Positions 52,434 to 61,805 of a stretch of 64,000 nt of DNA are shown here, piece after piece (positions within the stretch are counted from its first letter, which is position 1; every line of letters begins with the position of its first letter). Source of the stretch: Pseudobacillus wudalianchiensis (GTDB taxonomy: Bacteria; Bacillota; Bacilli; Bacillales; Domibacillaceae). The notes beneath the pieces were generated by a model. The model was not told the DNA's origin. It saw only the letters and a program-made list of their open reading frames with translations, and ran no database searches. The stretch lies in the NCBI RefSeq assembly GCF_001685015.1, contig NZ_MAYT01000006.1:18464-82463 (forward strand), read 5' to 3'. Made by a program: the position numbers and the translations under genes.

Positions 52434-53045
52434 GTGGTTATTTCATTTATTGGTTGTATGTTAATGTCTTTAGGAGTGAACACTGCGTTTATCCCTGTTG
52501 AGCTATTTAGCGTAGCTTTCACTGGCCTTGGCGTACTCGCCCACTACACTCTCCATATAAGTGTTGGTCTCGTAGTGCTTTTACTCAACATTCCGTTATT
52601 TCTTCTTGCCTGGAAATATATCGGCAAAAGCTTTGTTATGAAAAACCTTATTGTCACAGGCTTTTTTTCTTTATCCCTTGATCTTCTTTCTCCACTCCGT
52701 TCCTTCTTTCATCCCCCACTGTGGGAAGGAATTTTAATCGGAGGCATTCTCTTCGGTGTTGGATCAGGGCTCGTTTTCCGTCAAGGTTTAACTAGCGGAG
52801 GCGTCGGATTATTAGCTTGGCTGATTCAGCTTCGATATCCAAATATCAAGATCGGCTCTGTCCATATTGCATTTGACTTTTGTGTTCTTTTTCTTGGAGC
52901 CTTCCTAATGGACTTAATGACGGCCTTCTATACATTCATTGCTTCTATTATTATGGGAAAAGCGATGGATCTTACAAAAACGATTTCTCTGCCTTTTAAA
53001 AGGCACTCGGTTAGAAAGAAAGATAACCAGATTCATGTTTCTTAG
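52434..53045 (+). CDS. YitT family membrane protein (short form)
   Basis: 203 residues, five to six helices of the YitT/DUF161 family: GCMLMSLGVNTAFIPVELFS, the GLGVLAHYTLHISVGLVVLLLN region, NIPLFLLAWKYIGK and GLVFRQGLTSGGVGLLAWLI. Typical YitT proteins carry a C-terminal DUF2179 domain that is missing here. GTG start behind AGGAGGG. Function unknown. Confidence 0.8.
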   Translation: MVISFIGCMLMSLGVNTAFIPVELFSVAFTGLGVLAHYTLHISVGLVVLLLNIPLFLLAWKYIGKSFVMKNLIVTGFFSLSLDLLSPLRSFFHPPLWEGILIGGILFGVGSGLVFRQGLTSGGVGLLAWLIQLRYPNIKIGSVHIAFDFCVLFLGAFLMDLMTAFYTFIASIIMGKAMDLTKTISLPFKRHSVRKKDNQIHVS

Positions 53046-53256
53046 GTATTTGCCGCTGACTCTGTTTCATACAAATCAGTGGTGATTCTTTTTTTACTGT
53101 CCGATCGTTTTCCCCTGTTTAAGACAGAAAATCATGAAAGAGGCCTCTTATTAAATTGAAAGGAAGAAAGAAAAGAAGATAGAGGGTATTTTTTGTTAAC
53201 GGCGAATTTATACTTACGTAACGATTAATCGTGTTTATAAGGGAGGAGCAAGTAAG

Positions 53257-53814
53257 ATGGATAAAACAGCATTAATATTGGTTGACATTCAAAATGATTA
53301 CTTTCCGGGTGGCAAAATGACGCTCCATGAAACAGAAAAAGCTGCACAAAATGCACGGGCTGTCCTAGACCATTTTCGTGAAAATAATCTCCCGCTTTTC
53401 CATATTCAACATGTTTTTAACGATAAACAAGCACCATTTTTCGCTCCTGATACAGAAGGAGTGAACATTCATCAACTTGTGGCACCCTTAGAAAAAGAAA
53501 CGGTCATTCAAAAGCATTTTCCAAACAGTTTTCTGCATACTCCCCTAGAAGCCGAATTAAAAAGAAAAGGCATTGAGCATGTCGTCATCGTTGGCATGAT
53601 GAGTCATATGTGTATAGATGCCACCAGCCGTGCAGCAGTTGATCTCGACTTTAGCTGTACAGTCATTGAGGATGCATGTACGTGCCCTGATCTTACTTTT
53701 AATGATAAAACGATTAAGGCTGAAGATGTACATTGTGCCTTTATGGCAGCTCTCGGAAGTCTATACGCCACTATCAAGACGACCAACGATTTCCTTGCTA
53801 AAGTAACCAATTAA
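53257..53814 (+). CDS. Isochorismatase family cysteine hydrolase
   Basis: 185 residues. Catalytic triad of the family: Asp10 (LILVDIQNDYFPGG), Lys84 (VIQKHFPNSF) and Cys118 (GMMSHMCIDATSRAAVDLDF, with the preceding cis-peptide region). Members hydrolyse amides such as nicotinamide or act on isochorismate-like substrates; the exact one cannot be told. GGGAGGAG precedes the ATG; monocistronic. Confidence 0.9.
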   Translation: MDKTALILVDIQNDYFPGGKMTLHETEKAAQNARAVLDHFRENNLPLFHIQHVFNDKQAPFFAPDTEGVNIHQLVAPLEKETVIQKHFPNSFLHTPLEAELKRKGIEHVVIVGMMSHMCIDATSRAAVDLDFSCTVIEDACTCPDLTFNDKTIKAEDVHCAFMAALGSLYATIKTTNDFLAKVTN

Positions 53815-53827
53815 ACAACTATTCAAG

Positions 53828-53856
53828 ACACCGTTCATGTAAATGGACGGTGTTTC
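53828..53856 (+). terminator. Terminator after isochorismatase-like gene
   Basis: ACACCGT / ACGGTGT stem with inner CAT/ATG pairs, followed by TTTC. Confidence 0.65.
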
Positions 53857-53884
53857 TATGTTCAACCATTTTTAGCTTCTTCAC

Positions 53885-53914
53885 AAAAAAAACACGCTTG
53901 AGCTTTCAAGCGTG
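53885..53914 (-). terminator. Terminator on minus strand downstream of gerAB
   Basis: CACGCTTG / CAAGCGTG stem followed on the minus strand by TTTTTTTTG, about 170 bases past the gerAB stop. Confidence 0.75.
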
Positions 53915-54087
53915 CAAAACAGGGGGAATTTCATCATTATTGACATCTATTATTCTTCCCTATTTTCTAAAATTTATACCGATAAATTAATTTATCATGA
54001 CTTGATCCATTTATACATATGTATACAGATGTGGTCAGGTTAACGTTGTGTTTGTAAACAAAGCAATCAAATGTATTCCAACTTTCT

Positions 54088-55191
54088 CTAAAATTGATTT
54101 CCACTATTCTTGTTTGATCTTTTTTTCATTAATTGACACAAGAAAATAAATGGAATGTAGGCATATAAGATAAAAAAGCTGGCAGAGCCTGTTAGCGTAT
54201 TTAACTGATCAATTTGTAAACGGTCTTTAAAGAAAAGAGCGGCTGTACTGCCGATAAAAAGCAGGAGGGTTAAACTGTGTTTCTGTTTAATGGAAAACAA
54301 CTGTTTCAGTCCCCTTGTTGCAGCCCAAAGATACAAGCACAAATTTGGAAGAATAGTAAAAAACCAAAGGGAAATTCCGAAATACTCAAACCTCTCTAAA
54401 AACGGAAAATCAACAATCTTCCATAATGTTAACGTAGCCCAAACCGTTTTTTCCAGCTGACCATGACTAAAATACATAAAGGAAATAAGAGCTGTTATTA
54501 CATAAACAAAGGTAGTGAAAAAGACTCCATACTGGGCCCATTTTTGAGAGCGCGGAGCATTTTTTATAAAAGGGTAACAAAAGAAAATCACTTCAAATCC
54601 TGTGTAATTAATCGACATGATTTTAGAAGCAGCAAGCAGTTCTTTTGCGGAACTGTCCAAAATAGGAAATAAATAAGAAAGCTGAAGTGACTTGAAAGCA
54701 AAACCTTTTAGCAGCAATAAAGGAAGTGTAATAAAAAAACTCAGAACGCATAGCCCTACGAGGACTCTAAACCCTCCAACTACATACAGCCAAACAGTAA
54801 TAGCCATTATTAGCGCCATATACCATGTCTGCAGTTGAGGAAACATCCAAATTTGTATAATTTCAATATAGGTGCGCAGGACAGTAATAAACATAAGAAC
54901 CATATATGCCGCAAACAGTAAACTAAGAATCCCTCCAATCCACTTGCCGAACAAATCTTTGTGGATCACAGTAATGTCGTTATTTCCTTTATTAAGAATA
55001 TAATAAGTCATCCATATAATAAGGTTTACAGAAAGACCCGAAATAAGGATAGAAATCCACGCATCATACCCAGCTGGCTTCGCAATGTATCGTTCAAACC
55101 CAAGAATCCCTACTCCGATTTGTGTAGTGATAATCAGAAAAAAAACCAAGTAAGGAGAGACCTTTCGAGCTTCTGGCGGCAATGGCAACAT
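54088..55191 (-). CDS. Orphan GerAB-type spore germination protein
   Basis: Membrane subunit of a nutrient germinant receptor (GerAB/ArcD/ProY, APC superfamily), 367 residues, ten helices: VSPYLVFFLIITTQIGVGIL, GYDAWISILISGLSVNLIIW, AASKIMSINYTGFEVIFFCYPF, and a basic C-terminal tail. AAGGAAGG before the ATG. GerAB is normally encoded between gerAA and gerAC; neither is present here, so it must pair with subunits encoded elsewhere or be non-functional. Confidence 0.9.
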   Translation of the reverse strand: MLPLPPEARKVSPYLVFFLIITTQIGVGILGFERYIAKPAGYDAWISILISGLSVNLIIWMTYYILNKGNNDITVIHKDLFGKWIGGILSLLFAAYMVLMFITVLRTYIEIIQIWMFPQLQTWYMALIMAITVWLYVVGGFRVLVGLCVLSFFITLPLLLLKGFAFKSLQLSYLFPILDSSAKELLAASKIMSINYTGFEVIFFCYPFIKNAPRSQKWAQYGVFFTTFVYVITALISFMYFSHGQLEKTVWATLTLWKIVDFPFLERFEYFGISLWFFTILPNLCLYLWAATRGLKQLFSIKQKHSLTLLLFIGSTAALFFKDRLQIDQLNTLTGSASFFILYAYIPFIFLCQLMKKRSNKNSGNQF

Positions 55192-55391
55192 ATAATGACC
55201 TTCCTTTTTAAGTTGCTCCTCAACTTGTCAAGATAATTCAATTACTGTTTAGCATAGTCAAACCGCAGTAGAATTAAAACGCTTTTTGTAAAAATTATAA
55301 CTATACAGCCCTATTGAATTATTTAAGCATTAAATTGAAGAACGAACTGACAAAGGGTATGTATGATATTAGCAGTATTTAAAAAATATAA
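55192..55391. other. Upstream region of gerAB
   Basis: About 200 bases. A sporulation (sigma-G) promoter is expected for a germination gene but I cannot point to one. Confidence 0.35.
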
Positions 55392-55424
55392 AAAGAAGTA
55401 CCAGCATAAGCTTGGTACTTCTTT
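55385..55424 (-). terminator. Terminator on minus strand after spo0E-like gene
   Basis: Perfect 12-bp stem AAAGAAGTACCA / TGGTACTTCTTT, followed on the minus strand by TTATATTTTTT. It ends the transcript coming from the Spo0E-type gene. Confidence 0.8.
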
Positions 55425-55709
55425 GGGACCGTAGACAAGGCCTGCTTTAAATATTACAGACTGTTTGATCACTAACTAAAAAATCATGTTTATGTTAATG
55501 AGAAAGAAGCTATCCAGATAAACAGAGAGTTACCTGTAGGATTAGCCAGTCGTTATAATGATTATTACTGTTTTTCTTGCAGAGGCATCATCAAGAAAAT
55601 GCTAATTTGCAGCACTGAGGAAGTTTTAATACATAAAAAGTTGATTTCCAGTCTCAAACAATTGGCTTCTTATCAATAACAACTTGTCCCACCACAGTTT
55701 AATTTAGCC
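55425..55709. other. Gap between terminator and spo0E-like gene
   Basis: Contains a plus-strand open stretch (55480-55680) that reads YNDYYCFSCRGIIKKMLICS but has no start codon near its beginning and no ribosome site; probably a remnant or chance. CTTGTCTACG at 55430-55439 (minus strand) resembles the end of the dispersed repeat. Confidence 0.3.
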
Positions 55710-55871
55710 TTAACATTCCATTTGATATCTAAGAATTAGTTTATCAAGTTCTTGGCTGTGTTTTAAAGTTTCCCTATCATTAAGGCCCTTGGACATGCCA
55801 GTTGCTATCATTGCTTTACGTAAATTGTTAATTTCAGTTACTACATCACAACAAGATTTTTGTGTTTCCAA
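55710..55871 (-). CDS. Spo0E-family aspartyl-phosphate phosphatase
   Basis: Small helical-hairpin protein, about 53 residues. EINNLRKAMIATGMSKGL followed by HSQELDKLILRYQ is the Spo0E signature (SQELDKLI with catalytic Gln/Asp environment). These proteins dephosphorylate Spo0A-P and delay sporulation. TTG 55871 (GGGAGAG 8 bases upstream) gives the usual length; the open frame extends to 55916. Confidence 0.82.
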   Translation of the reverse strand: METQKSCCDVVTEINNLRKAMIATGMSKGLNDRETLKHSQELDKLILRYQMEC

Positions 55872-56132
55872 CTGTACTTCTCTCCCATTTAATTTATTTA
55901 TAAATAAAACAGACAACAGGAAAAAATATACTGGATTTTCAAATATTTTGGAATGGGTTCGACAAATTTTCTAAAAATATGACTGTTTATTTGCTTGAAG
56001 AGATAAAAGCTATAAACTGTCGAAGCCCGTTGAGAATACGCAGTATCTTTGGCGCTATTCTGTTAAAGCATAGTGCTTTTGTTGTTTGGGAAACATAATG
56101 TTTATTTACAATATAGTACCCTTAAAACGATG

Positions 56133-56152
56133 AAAAGGGCCGGAATTGGCCC
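56133..56152 (-). terminator. Terminator after the start-less ORF
   Basis: GGGCC-N6-GGCCC with TTTT on the minus strand, about 50 bases past the stop at 56204. Confidence 0.6.
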
Positions 56153-56203
56153 TAAAATTACAGTTTTTCCGGATGAAGTACATGTATAACATTCAGTGCG
56201 CCT

Positions 56204-56470
56204 CTAAAATTCTCTACCCTTCATCACCTCAACGAAATTAGGATTATCTATACTTTTAATCTCCCAATAACCTGAATTATATTTATGCATTACCGAATAA
56301 GTTCTCCCCTGAGCCGTTGATAATCCTCGCTCTTCTATCGTTCCCACTTGGATAGATTTTGCTTTTCCATACTGATCACACTTCTTTTTTAGAGTAATAG
56401 TATCAGTATGTCCAAGATTTAGAGAATACTTGCAGATATTTTGAAGTTTTGCACCAGAGCCAATAGCTCT
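56204..56470 (-). pseudogene. Start-less 88-codon ORF, likely gene remnant
   Basis: Open from a TGA at 56471 to TAG at 56204 with only one internal ATG close to the end. It reads AIGSGAKLQNICKYSLNLGH, TLKKKCDQYGKAKSIQVGTI and TYSVMHKYNSGYWEIKSI; two Cys residues and a secreted-like composition. No ribosome site. It lies 10 bases after the M20 hydrolase stop and has its own terminator, so it may be the 3' part of a gene whose 5' half was lost. Family not recognised. Confidence 0.4.
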
Positions 56471-56480
56471 TCAAATAAAT

Positions 56481-58067
56481 TTACTCTTCATTAGCGGGTA
56501 TAACCCACTCATTTTTACCTCTCTCTGTTGAAATGTATTCAGGCCAACGAAACTTGATTGGGGGGGCATAGTCACATAACGGACCAATCCACTTTGCGCC
56601 ATCTGTACCGCCTGCTGTTCTTTCGCGAAATTCCTCTTTGGCAGCTTCCAGTACTTCCGGTTTTACCAATAAATCAAGAATCGTCATGCCAATCGTTTTA
56701 GAAGCGCTCATAATCATTGGATCAATGCATTCTCGAATTCCCCCTAGTGCGTTCATCACCCAGTTTGGATATTTGTATATCCCGTCGGGAGATTTAAGCG
56801 TTGGCCTGCCAATATAGAGACGAACTGTCGGAGCGTGCCAACAGTATTCTGTATAATCATCCGAAGTAAAGTGTTGTTGCCAAGACGGAAGAATAGTGCG
56901 CATTTTTCGTTCTGCTTCTTTGGGATCCATTAACTCTTCAATTTCATCCATATAAGGTCGATCCATAGGCTCGATTCCAAGGTTTCTCTGAATTTCTTGA
57001 GCAATTTCAATTGCTTTCCCTTCAAATTTAGGTGCACCAGCAAGTTTTAAGTTCTGATATGTCACGTCTGCCATTACATGATTGGCTAATCCCGCTCGCG
57101 ATTTGGTCACCCAATCTTTTTTCCAAGTACAATGTGCACCTTTTGCTGCACTTTCCGCGTTTTGATCGAGAATCTTTACAACAGCTTCTGCCATTTCAAT
57201 ATCAGGCACACGGATAAAATAGTAAATTTGTGCCATTTGAGCCGGAATATTATCTGCGGTCGCCTGACCGGTATTCAAAATAGCTTCATTCATGGACCAT
57301 CCCATATTGTTAGATAACATGTGTTCTCGATACATTTTGGAGAGTGTATACATATTAACTACTGCGTCTGTTGCGCCGGGACAACGTGCTGTGGCATGAG
57401 CGACTGGGATTGGCGTATTGCCTGCAGCTGAAAGCCATGTTTCTGGATTGTCACAAGTAAATGTGTACATGACTGAATAAGCAACAGCACAATGAGTATC
57501 CCAACGTGTTGTATTGCAAAGAGGAAGCATGTAAAACGGATGAAAACTTATTGCAGCATCTAAATTATCATAGTATCCCTTAGCAGCATGAATAGGCTTT
57601 GAACCCCTCACCTTTTCCGCCGGCTCTCCAAAAAACTTCAGAGTACCTTTTATATTAAACTTTTCCATTGCCTCTTTGGCTGCGAGAAATCCACCGAGTG
57701 AGCCAATTCCAAGAGCAGAATGGGGATCAGTATGGCCTCCAGCATATTTACTTAGCCCATCTCTTGGTTTTTCTATTGTATCTGCTGCCTGACAGTTCCC
57801 CGGTATCGCGTCATATTCTGCATAGCCACCTATAACAGGACCTCCTTCTCCCTTGCTCCAAGTGGCGCAAAACGCTGTCGGCATCCCACCGCTTCCTTCT
57901 TCCACTTCAAATCCTTCTTCTTTTAACTTGTCTACATACCATTTAGCTGAACGATATTCTCTCCAAGCGGTCTCCCCATAATTCCATATAACCTGATTCC
58001 AATCCGAAAGACTTTTTTCATTCTTTTCAACCCAATCCAAAATATGTTCTTTTTCTTTTCTGTTCAC
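56481..58067 (-). CDS. M20 family amidohydrolase (AbgB-like)
   Basis: Zinc-dependent amidohydrolase of about 528 residues, similar in size and layout to AbgB (p-aminobenzoyl-glutamate hydrolase subunit). Features: PVIGGYAEYDAIPGNCQAAD, GGHTDPHSALGIGSLGG (metal-binding His/Asp), FFGEPAEKVRGSKPIHAAKG, and AISFHPFYMLPLCNTTRWD. The dimerisation domain is inserted near residues 225-340. GTG 58067 has AGGGG upstream; the frame begins at 58091. Second gene after the BCCT transporter (about 45 bases), probably cleaving the imported amide. Confidence 0.85.
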   Translation of the reverse strand: MNRKEKEHILDWVEKNEKSLSDWNQVIWNYGETAWREYRSAKWYVDKLKEEGFEVEEGSGGMPTAFCATWSKGEGGPVIGGYAEYDAIPGNCQAADTIEKPRDGLSKYAGGHTDPHSALGIGSLGGFLAAKEAMEKFNIKGTLKFFGEPAEKVRGSKPIHAAKGYYDNLDAAISFHPFYMLPLCNTTRWDTHCAVAYSVMYTFTCDNPETWLSAAGNTPIPVAHATARCPGATDAVVNMYTLSKMYREHMLSNNMGWSMNEAILNTGQATADNIPAQMAQIYYFIRVPDIEMAEAVVKILDQNAESAAKGAHCTWKKDWVTKSRAGLANHVMADVTYQNLKLAGAPKFEGKAIEIAQEIQRNLGIEPMDRPYMDEIEELMDPKEAERKMRTILPSWQQHFTSDDYTEYCWHAPTVRLYIGRPTLKSPDGIYKYPNWVMNALGGIRECIDPMIMSASKTIGMTILDLLVKPEVLEAAKEEFRERTAGGTDGAKWIGPLCDYAPPIKFRWPEYISTERGKNEWVIPANEE

Positions 58068-58112
58068 GCCTTTACCCCTTTCTCTTTTCATTCACCTTTT
58101 AAAGAATCTCAT

Positions 58113-59693
58113 TTAATTGACTCGCTTAGCTCCCCCACTTGCTGAAACCCCATCCTGCGTAGCCATGCTATCTTTATTAAAGTGGTTAGACATAGTGTTT
58201 TCTTTATTACTTTCCACTCCTATTTCTCTTCTTAAAGATTTAAAGAAAGAAACACACATGAATAATATAATAAGAGTAAATGGCAGCCCTGCAGCAACTG
58301 ACACGGACTGTAAAGGACTCAAGCCTCCGCTCAAGAGCAAGGCAATTGCCAAACCTGCGATCACAAGCCCCCATAAGATTTTGCTTTTATTTGAAGGGTC
58401 ACTAGTTTCCTCACTTAGCATTCCTAAAACAAAAACTGTAGAATCAGCTGAAGTGACAAAAAAGATTACCAATGAAATAAGAGTCAATACAATTAAAATC
58501 GAACTGTAAGGAAAATACTGCAAAAAGTAGAAAAAGGCAGTTGTTACATCATTCATCACTTTATTTGCTAAATCTATATCCCCTAAATTCTGAATAAAAT
58601 GAAGGGCACTTCCTCCAAAAACGGAATACCAAATCATTGTTGCCAAAGAAGGTACAATGACTGATCCAATAATAAATTCTTTGATTGTTCTGCCTTTTGA
58701 GATCCTGGCCACAAAGAGGCCTACAAATGTAGCAAAACTAACCGCCCAGCCCCAGTAGAAGATCGTCCAGTTTGAAAGCCACGTGTTATCTGGCAGGAAA
58801 GGCTCCATACGTAAACTCATGCCCACGATATTTTGCAGATACTCTCCTGTACCTGCTACAAATATTTGAAGAATTTGTTTGGTAGGCCCTAAAATAAAAA
58901 TGACAGTCATAATAACGACGGCTAATACTATATTGAAATTTGATAGGTTTTTAATCCCTTTATCTAAGCCATAATAAGCGGATGTTATAAATAGAACGGT
59001 TAAAAAGCTAATTAACAAAATTTGATTGAGGGAAGTATTTTGGATACCCCATACATAATTCAACCCAGCCCCCAATTGCTTTGCGCCTAAACCGAGTGAC
59101 GTGACAAGTCCCGATAATATAGCAAAAATCGTTAAAACATTTATTAACTTCCCTATAGGTCCGTGGACTTTATTTCCTAACAAAGGATAAAAGGCATAGT
59201 TTACAAGAGGGGGATACCCTTTACGGTGATGAAAATACGCGATAATGAGACCGACAATAGCATAAGTGCCCCAACTGTGTAATCCCCAGTGAAAGAACGC
59301 TGTTTTCATTGCTGCTTTAGCTGCTTCCGGCGTTTGCCCCTCACCCACTGGCGGCGACATATAATGCATTACAGGCTCTGCTACTCCCCAAAAAAACAAA
59401 CTAATAGCCAGTCCAGCACTAAATAACATGGCAATCCAAGACCCTGTACTAAACTCAGGTCGATCTGTATCTTTTCCTAAACGAATTTTTCCATACTTGG
59501 AAAAGGCAACATATAAACAAATGACAACAAAAGAGGTGGCAGAAAGAATGTAGAACCAACCAAAATAATCATTCGCAAAAAGCAAGAAGTATGAAGAAAA
59601 CTCACCTAGTTTCTCAGGCTTTAATATTCCAAACAATACAAAAGCTAAACTAAATAACAAAGAAGTTATCAAAACCGTTTGATTTTTTTTCAC
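58113..59693 (-). CDS. BCCT family transporter
   Basis: Betaine/carnitine/choline-type secondary transporter, about 526 residues, twelve helices. Signature elements FFWGVAEPVMHYMSPP and GWAVSFATFVGLFVARISKG with RTIKEF after it; SWGTYAIVGLIIAYFHHRKG. GTG 59693 behind GGGGGAG is the likely start. Between the two hydrolase genes, so its substrate is probably an amide or betaine-like compound that the hydrolases use; substrate not identifiable. Confidence 0.9.
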   Translation of the reverse strand: MKKNQTVLITSLLFSLAFVLFGILKPEKLGEFSSYFLLFANDYFGWFYILSATSFVVICLYVAFSKYGKIRLGKDTDRPEFSTGSWIAMLFSAGLAISLFFWGVAEPVMHYMSPPVGEGQTPEAAKAAMKTAFFHWGLHSWGTYAIVGLIIAYFHHRKGYPPLVNYAFYPLLGNKVHGPIGKLINVLTIFAILSGLVTSLGLGAKQLGAGLNYVWGIQNTSLNQILLISFLTVLFITSAYYGLDKGIKNLSNFNIVLAVVIMTVIFILGPTKQILQIFVAGTGEYLQNIVGMSLRMEPFLPDNTWLSNWTIFYWGWAVSFATFVGLFVARISKGRTIKEFIIGSVIVPSLATMIWYSVFGGSALHFIQNLGDIDLANKVMNDVTTAFFYFLQYFPYSSILIVLTLISLVIFFVTSADSTVFVLGMLSEETSDPSNKSKILWGLVIAGLAIALLLSGGLSPLQSVSVAAGLPFTLIILFMCVSFFKSLRREIGVESNKENTMSNHFNKDSMATQDGVSASGGAKRVN

Positions 59694-59793
59694 TAATGCT
59701 CCCCCACTCTTATTAGTTAGAATTTTCTGAAATAGGTGATGATCAATTTGCATACTGACATTTTTAATATTAAAAATGCGGAATAATTTTTAA

Positions 59794-59837
59794 GAAGCAC
59801 TCTTAGATAGCTGTAATTGTTTATAAAAGAGTGCTTC
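59794..59837 (-). terminator. Attenuator-like hairpin between amidohydrolase and BCCT genes
   Basis: GAAGCACTCTT / AAGAGTGCTTC, perfect 11-bp arms with a 22-base loop, TTAAAAATT after it on the minus strand. Could partly terminate or stabilise the upstream mRNA. Confidence 0.5.
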
Positions 59838-59876
59838 GAAGTGTAGATACAAAAATGTTCGTTGCAAATACTTTTT

Positions 59877-61514
59877 CTAATTCAAACTTTTTTCTTTAGC
59901 AAAAACTTGCTTTCCAGAAATCCAGGTTTCGACAACTGATATACTTGCCAGTTCTTCTTCTTGCACATCAAACGGATTTCGATCAAGAATGGCAAAGTCA
60001 GCCAATTTACCTTGCTCAATAGAACCTATTAAGTTCTCTTTATGAACAGCTTTTGCGGCTTCAATTGTGTAACCCTTTAATGCTTCTTCCAGCGTAATTT
60101 TATGGTCGGCTCCTACTATATTTCCTTGCGCAGTTTTTCGGGTTACAGCTGCAAAAATAGCTTCAAATGCATTAGGAAAAGCTACTGGTGTATCAGAAGA
60201 TAAAACAACAGGAACATTATACTCTTTAAACCAGCCGTACGGGGAATAATTTTCTCCTTCTTCACCAACAGCTTGCACGACACCGTTACCATAAAGGTAT
60301 ACATGCTGTGGCTGTGGTACCGGCCAAATTTTTAATTCTGCTATCCTCTTAACCTGTTCTTTCACAGGCAAACCACAGTGTTCGATTCTATGACGCATAT
60401 CTGGTCTTGGACATTCTTTTTGAGCAGTTTCCACAGCCTGTAAAACTAACTCAATAGCTCCATCTCCCTGAGCGTGCGTAAGGGTTTGCAATCCATATTT
60501 ATGGGCATCTATCAGCAATTGCTTGAACTCATCTGGTTCATGGAACAAATATCCCTTTGTTCTTTCATGATCCTTATACTCCTTGCTTATATAAGCAGTC
60601 CCAGAAATTAAAGATCCATCGGCATATAACTTTAATGACCCCATCGTTAACTGCTCATCACCAAATGTAGAGCAGATCCCCATTTTTTTAATGTCATCCA
60701 GATACTTAGATAAGAAAGAAAGTTCAATACGAATTTTTAGCAATCCACTGTCACGTGCAATTAAATAAGACTCCATTTCTTGCTTCGTTACCTGAACATC
60801 ATTTACAGTTGTAAAGCCAGCGGATAATAATAATTCCTGACCTACTTTAATATTTGTCTGCAAATTATCCTGCGTATCAGGCATATGGATATTCGGACCA
60901 TGATTACCAGGCTTCACTCCAAATTTCTGTGCCAGGTAATCGTTGGCACTATCAAACAATGGTCCGTTTGGATAACCGTTTGAATCTCTTCCAAACGAAC
61001 CTCCGGGTGGATCCAAAGTATCTTTATTCACTCCAATTAAATTGAGCAAGTAGTGATTCACCACATTACAATGACCGCTGCTGTTCATGATTTGAACAGG
61101 ACGATCCGTTGCCACCCTATCTAAGTCCTGGGCAGTAGGATAACGCTGTTCCACTAATTTACGTTTATCGAACCCAAAACCGCGGATAGGTGCACCTTCA
61201 GGAAGGTTTTCGGCATACTCCCTTAAAGTGTTAACTAGATCATCTATATTCTTCACTTTCGGATAACTGATATCGGCCCATGTATGGCACATGCCAAGCA
61301 TCATTACATGAACATGGGGATCAATAAATCCAGGAACCAAACACTGACCTTGAAGATCAATTTCTTTATAAGAAGAACCAGCTCTTTTCCTGCACTCATC
61401 AAGCGATCCTACAAATTCTATTTTGTTCTCTCTAACAACGATCCCTTCTGCATACATATCCTTTGCCATCGTTAAAATAGATCCACCTGTAAAAATTACC
61501 GTTTTATTCTCCAT
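59877..61514 (-). CDS. Amidohydrolase family protein (YtcJ-like)
   Basis: Metal-dependent hydrolase of 545 residues in the Amidohydro_3/YtcJ group: PGFIDPHVHVMMLGM (HxH metal ligands), SSGHCNVVNHYLLN, LKLYADGSLISGTAYIS, QTLTHAQGDGAIELVLQ, HRIEHCGLPVKEQV and SSDTPVAFPNAFEA (metal Asp). Substrate unknown; family acts on N-substituted amides. A textbook sigma-54 promoter lies 98-114 bases upstream. Divergent from the PAS/AAA+ activator. Confidence 0.9.
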   Translation of the reverse strand: MENKTVIFTGGSILTMAKDMYAEGIVVRENKIEFVGSLDECRKRAGSSYKEIDLQGQCLVPGFIDPHVHVMMLGMCHTWADISYPKVKNIDDLVNTLREYAENLPEGAPIRGFGFDKRKLVEQRYPTAQDLDRVATDRPVQIMNSSGHCNVVNHYLLNLIGVNKDTLDPPGGSFGRDSNGYPNGPLFDSANDYLAQKFGVKPGNHGPNIHMPDTQDNLQTNIKVGQELLLSAGFTTVNDVQVTKQEMESYLIARDSGLLKIRIELSFLSKYLDDIKKMGICSTFGDEQLTMGSLKLYADGSLISGTAYISKEYKDHERTKGYLFHEPDEFKQLLIDAHKYGLQTLTHAQGDGAIELVLQAVETAQKECPRPDMRHRIEHCGLPVKEQVKRIAELKIWPVPQPQHVYLYGNGVVQAVGEEGENYSPYGWFKEYNVPVVLSSDTPVAFPNAFEAIFAAVTRKTAQGNIVGADHKITLEEALKGYTIEAAKAVHKENLIGSIEQGKLADFAILDRNPFDVQEEELASISVVETWISGKQVFAKEKSLN

Positions 61515-61611
61515 TTTTCATAACTCCATTCTGTAATTGAATTAATTAGGCACTGATTAAGGTAGAAAAAATACCTTTCTATATAACGTCTGCCTTTATG
61601 CTCATATACAT

Positions 61612-61628
61612 TGCAATAAGCATGCCAA
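61612..61628 (-). promoter_or_regulatory. Sigma-54 (-24/-12) promoter of amidohydrolase operon
   Basis: Minus strand TTGGCATGCTTATTGCA matches TTGGCACGNNNNTTGCW at all but one fixed position, with the invariant GG and GC correctly spaced. Transcription should start near 61600. Confidence 0.88.
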
Positions 61629-61744
61629 TTTAACTACCCGAGTATTATCACGGTTTAATAGGAAAAATGCTTTTTACCTTATTCACTTTGGTATATAATT
61701 TATTAAATATTCTAAACTCAATAGTATGTAAGCGTTTTATACAC

Positions 61745-61783
61745 CTATACACTTTAGAATAGGAATCTATACACTTTAGTATA
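61745..61783. promoter_or_regulatory. Tandem 17-bp repeats, candidate activator sites
   Basis: CTATACACTTTAGAATA (61745-61761) and CTATACACTTTAGTATA (61767-61783) are direct repeats with one mismatch, offset by 22 bp (two helical turns). They lie about 120-160 bp upstream of the sigma-54 promoter and just before the activator gene, the usual place for an upstream activating sequence with autoregulation. Confidence 0.7.
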
Positions 61784-61805
61784 AGAACTATGGGGTGAGT
61801 AAAAA

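Noticed and set aside
53915..54087. 22-codon frame on the minus strand starting near 53953
   Set aside because: It runs into the terminator hairpin, encodes no recognisable protein and is too short to support.
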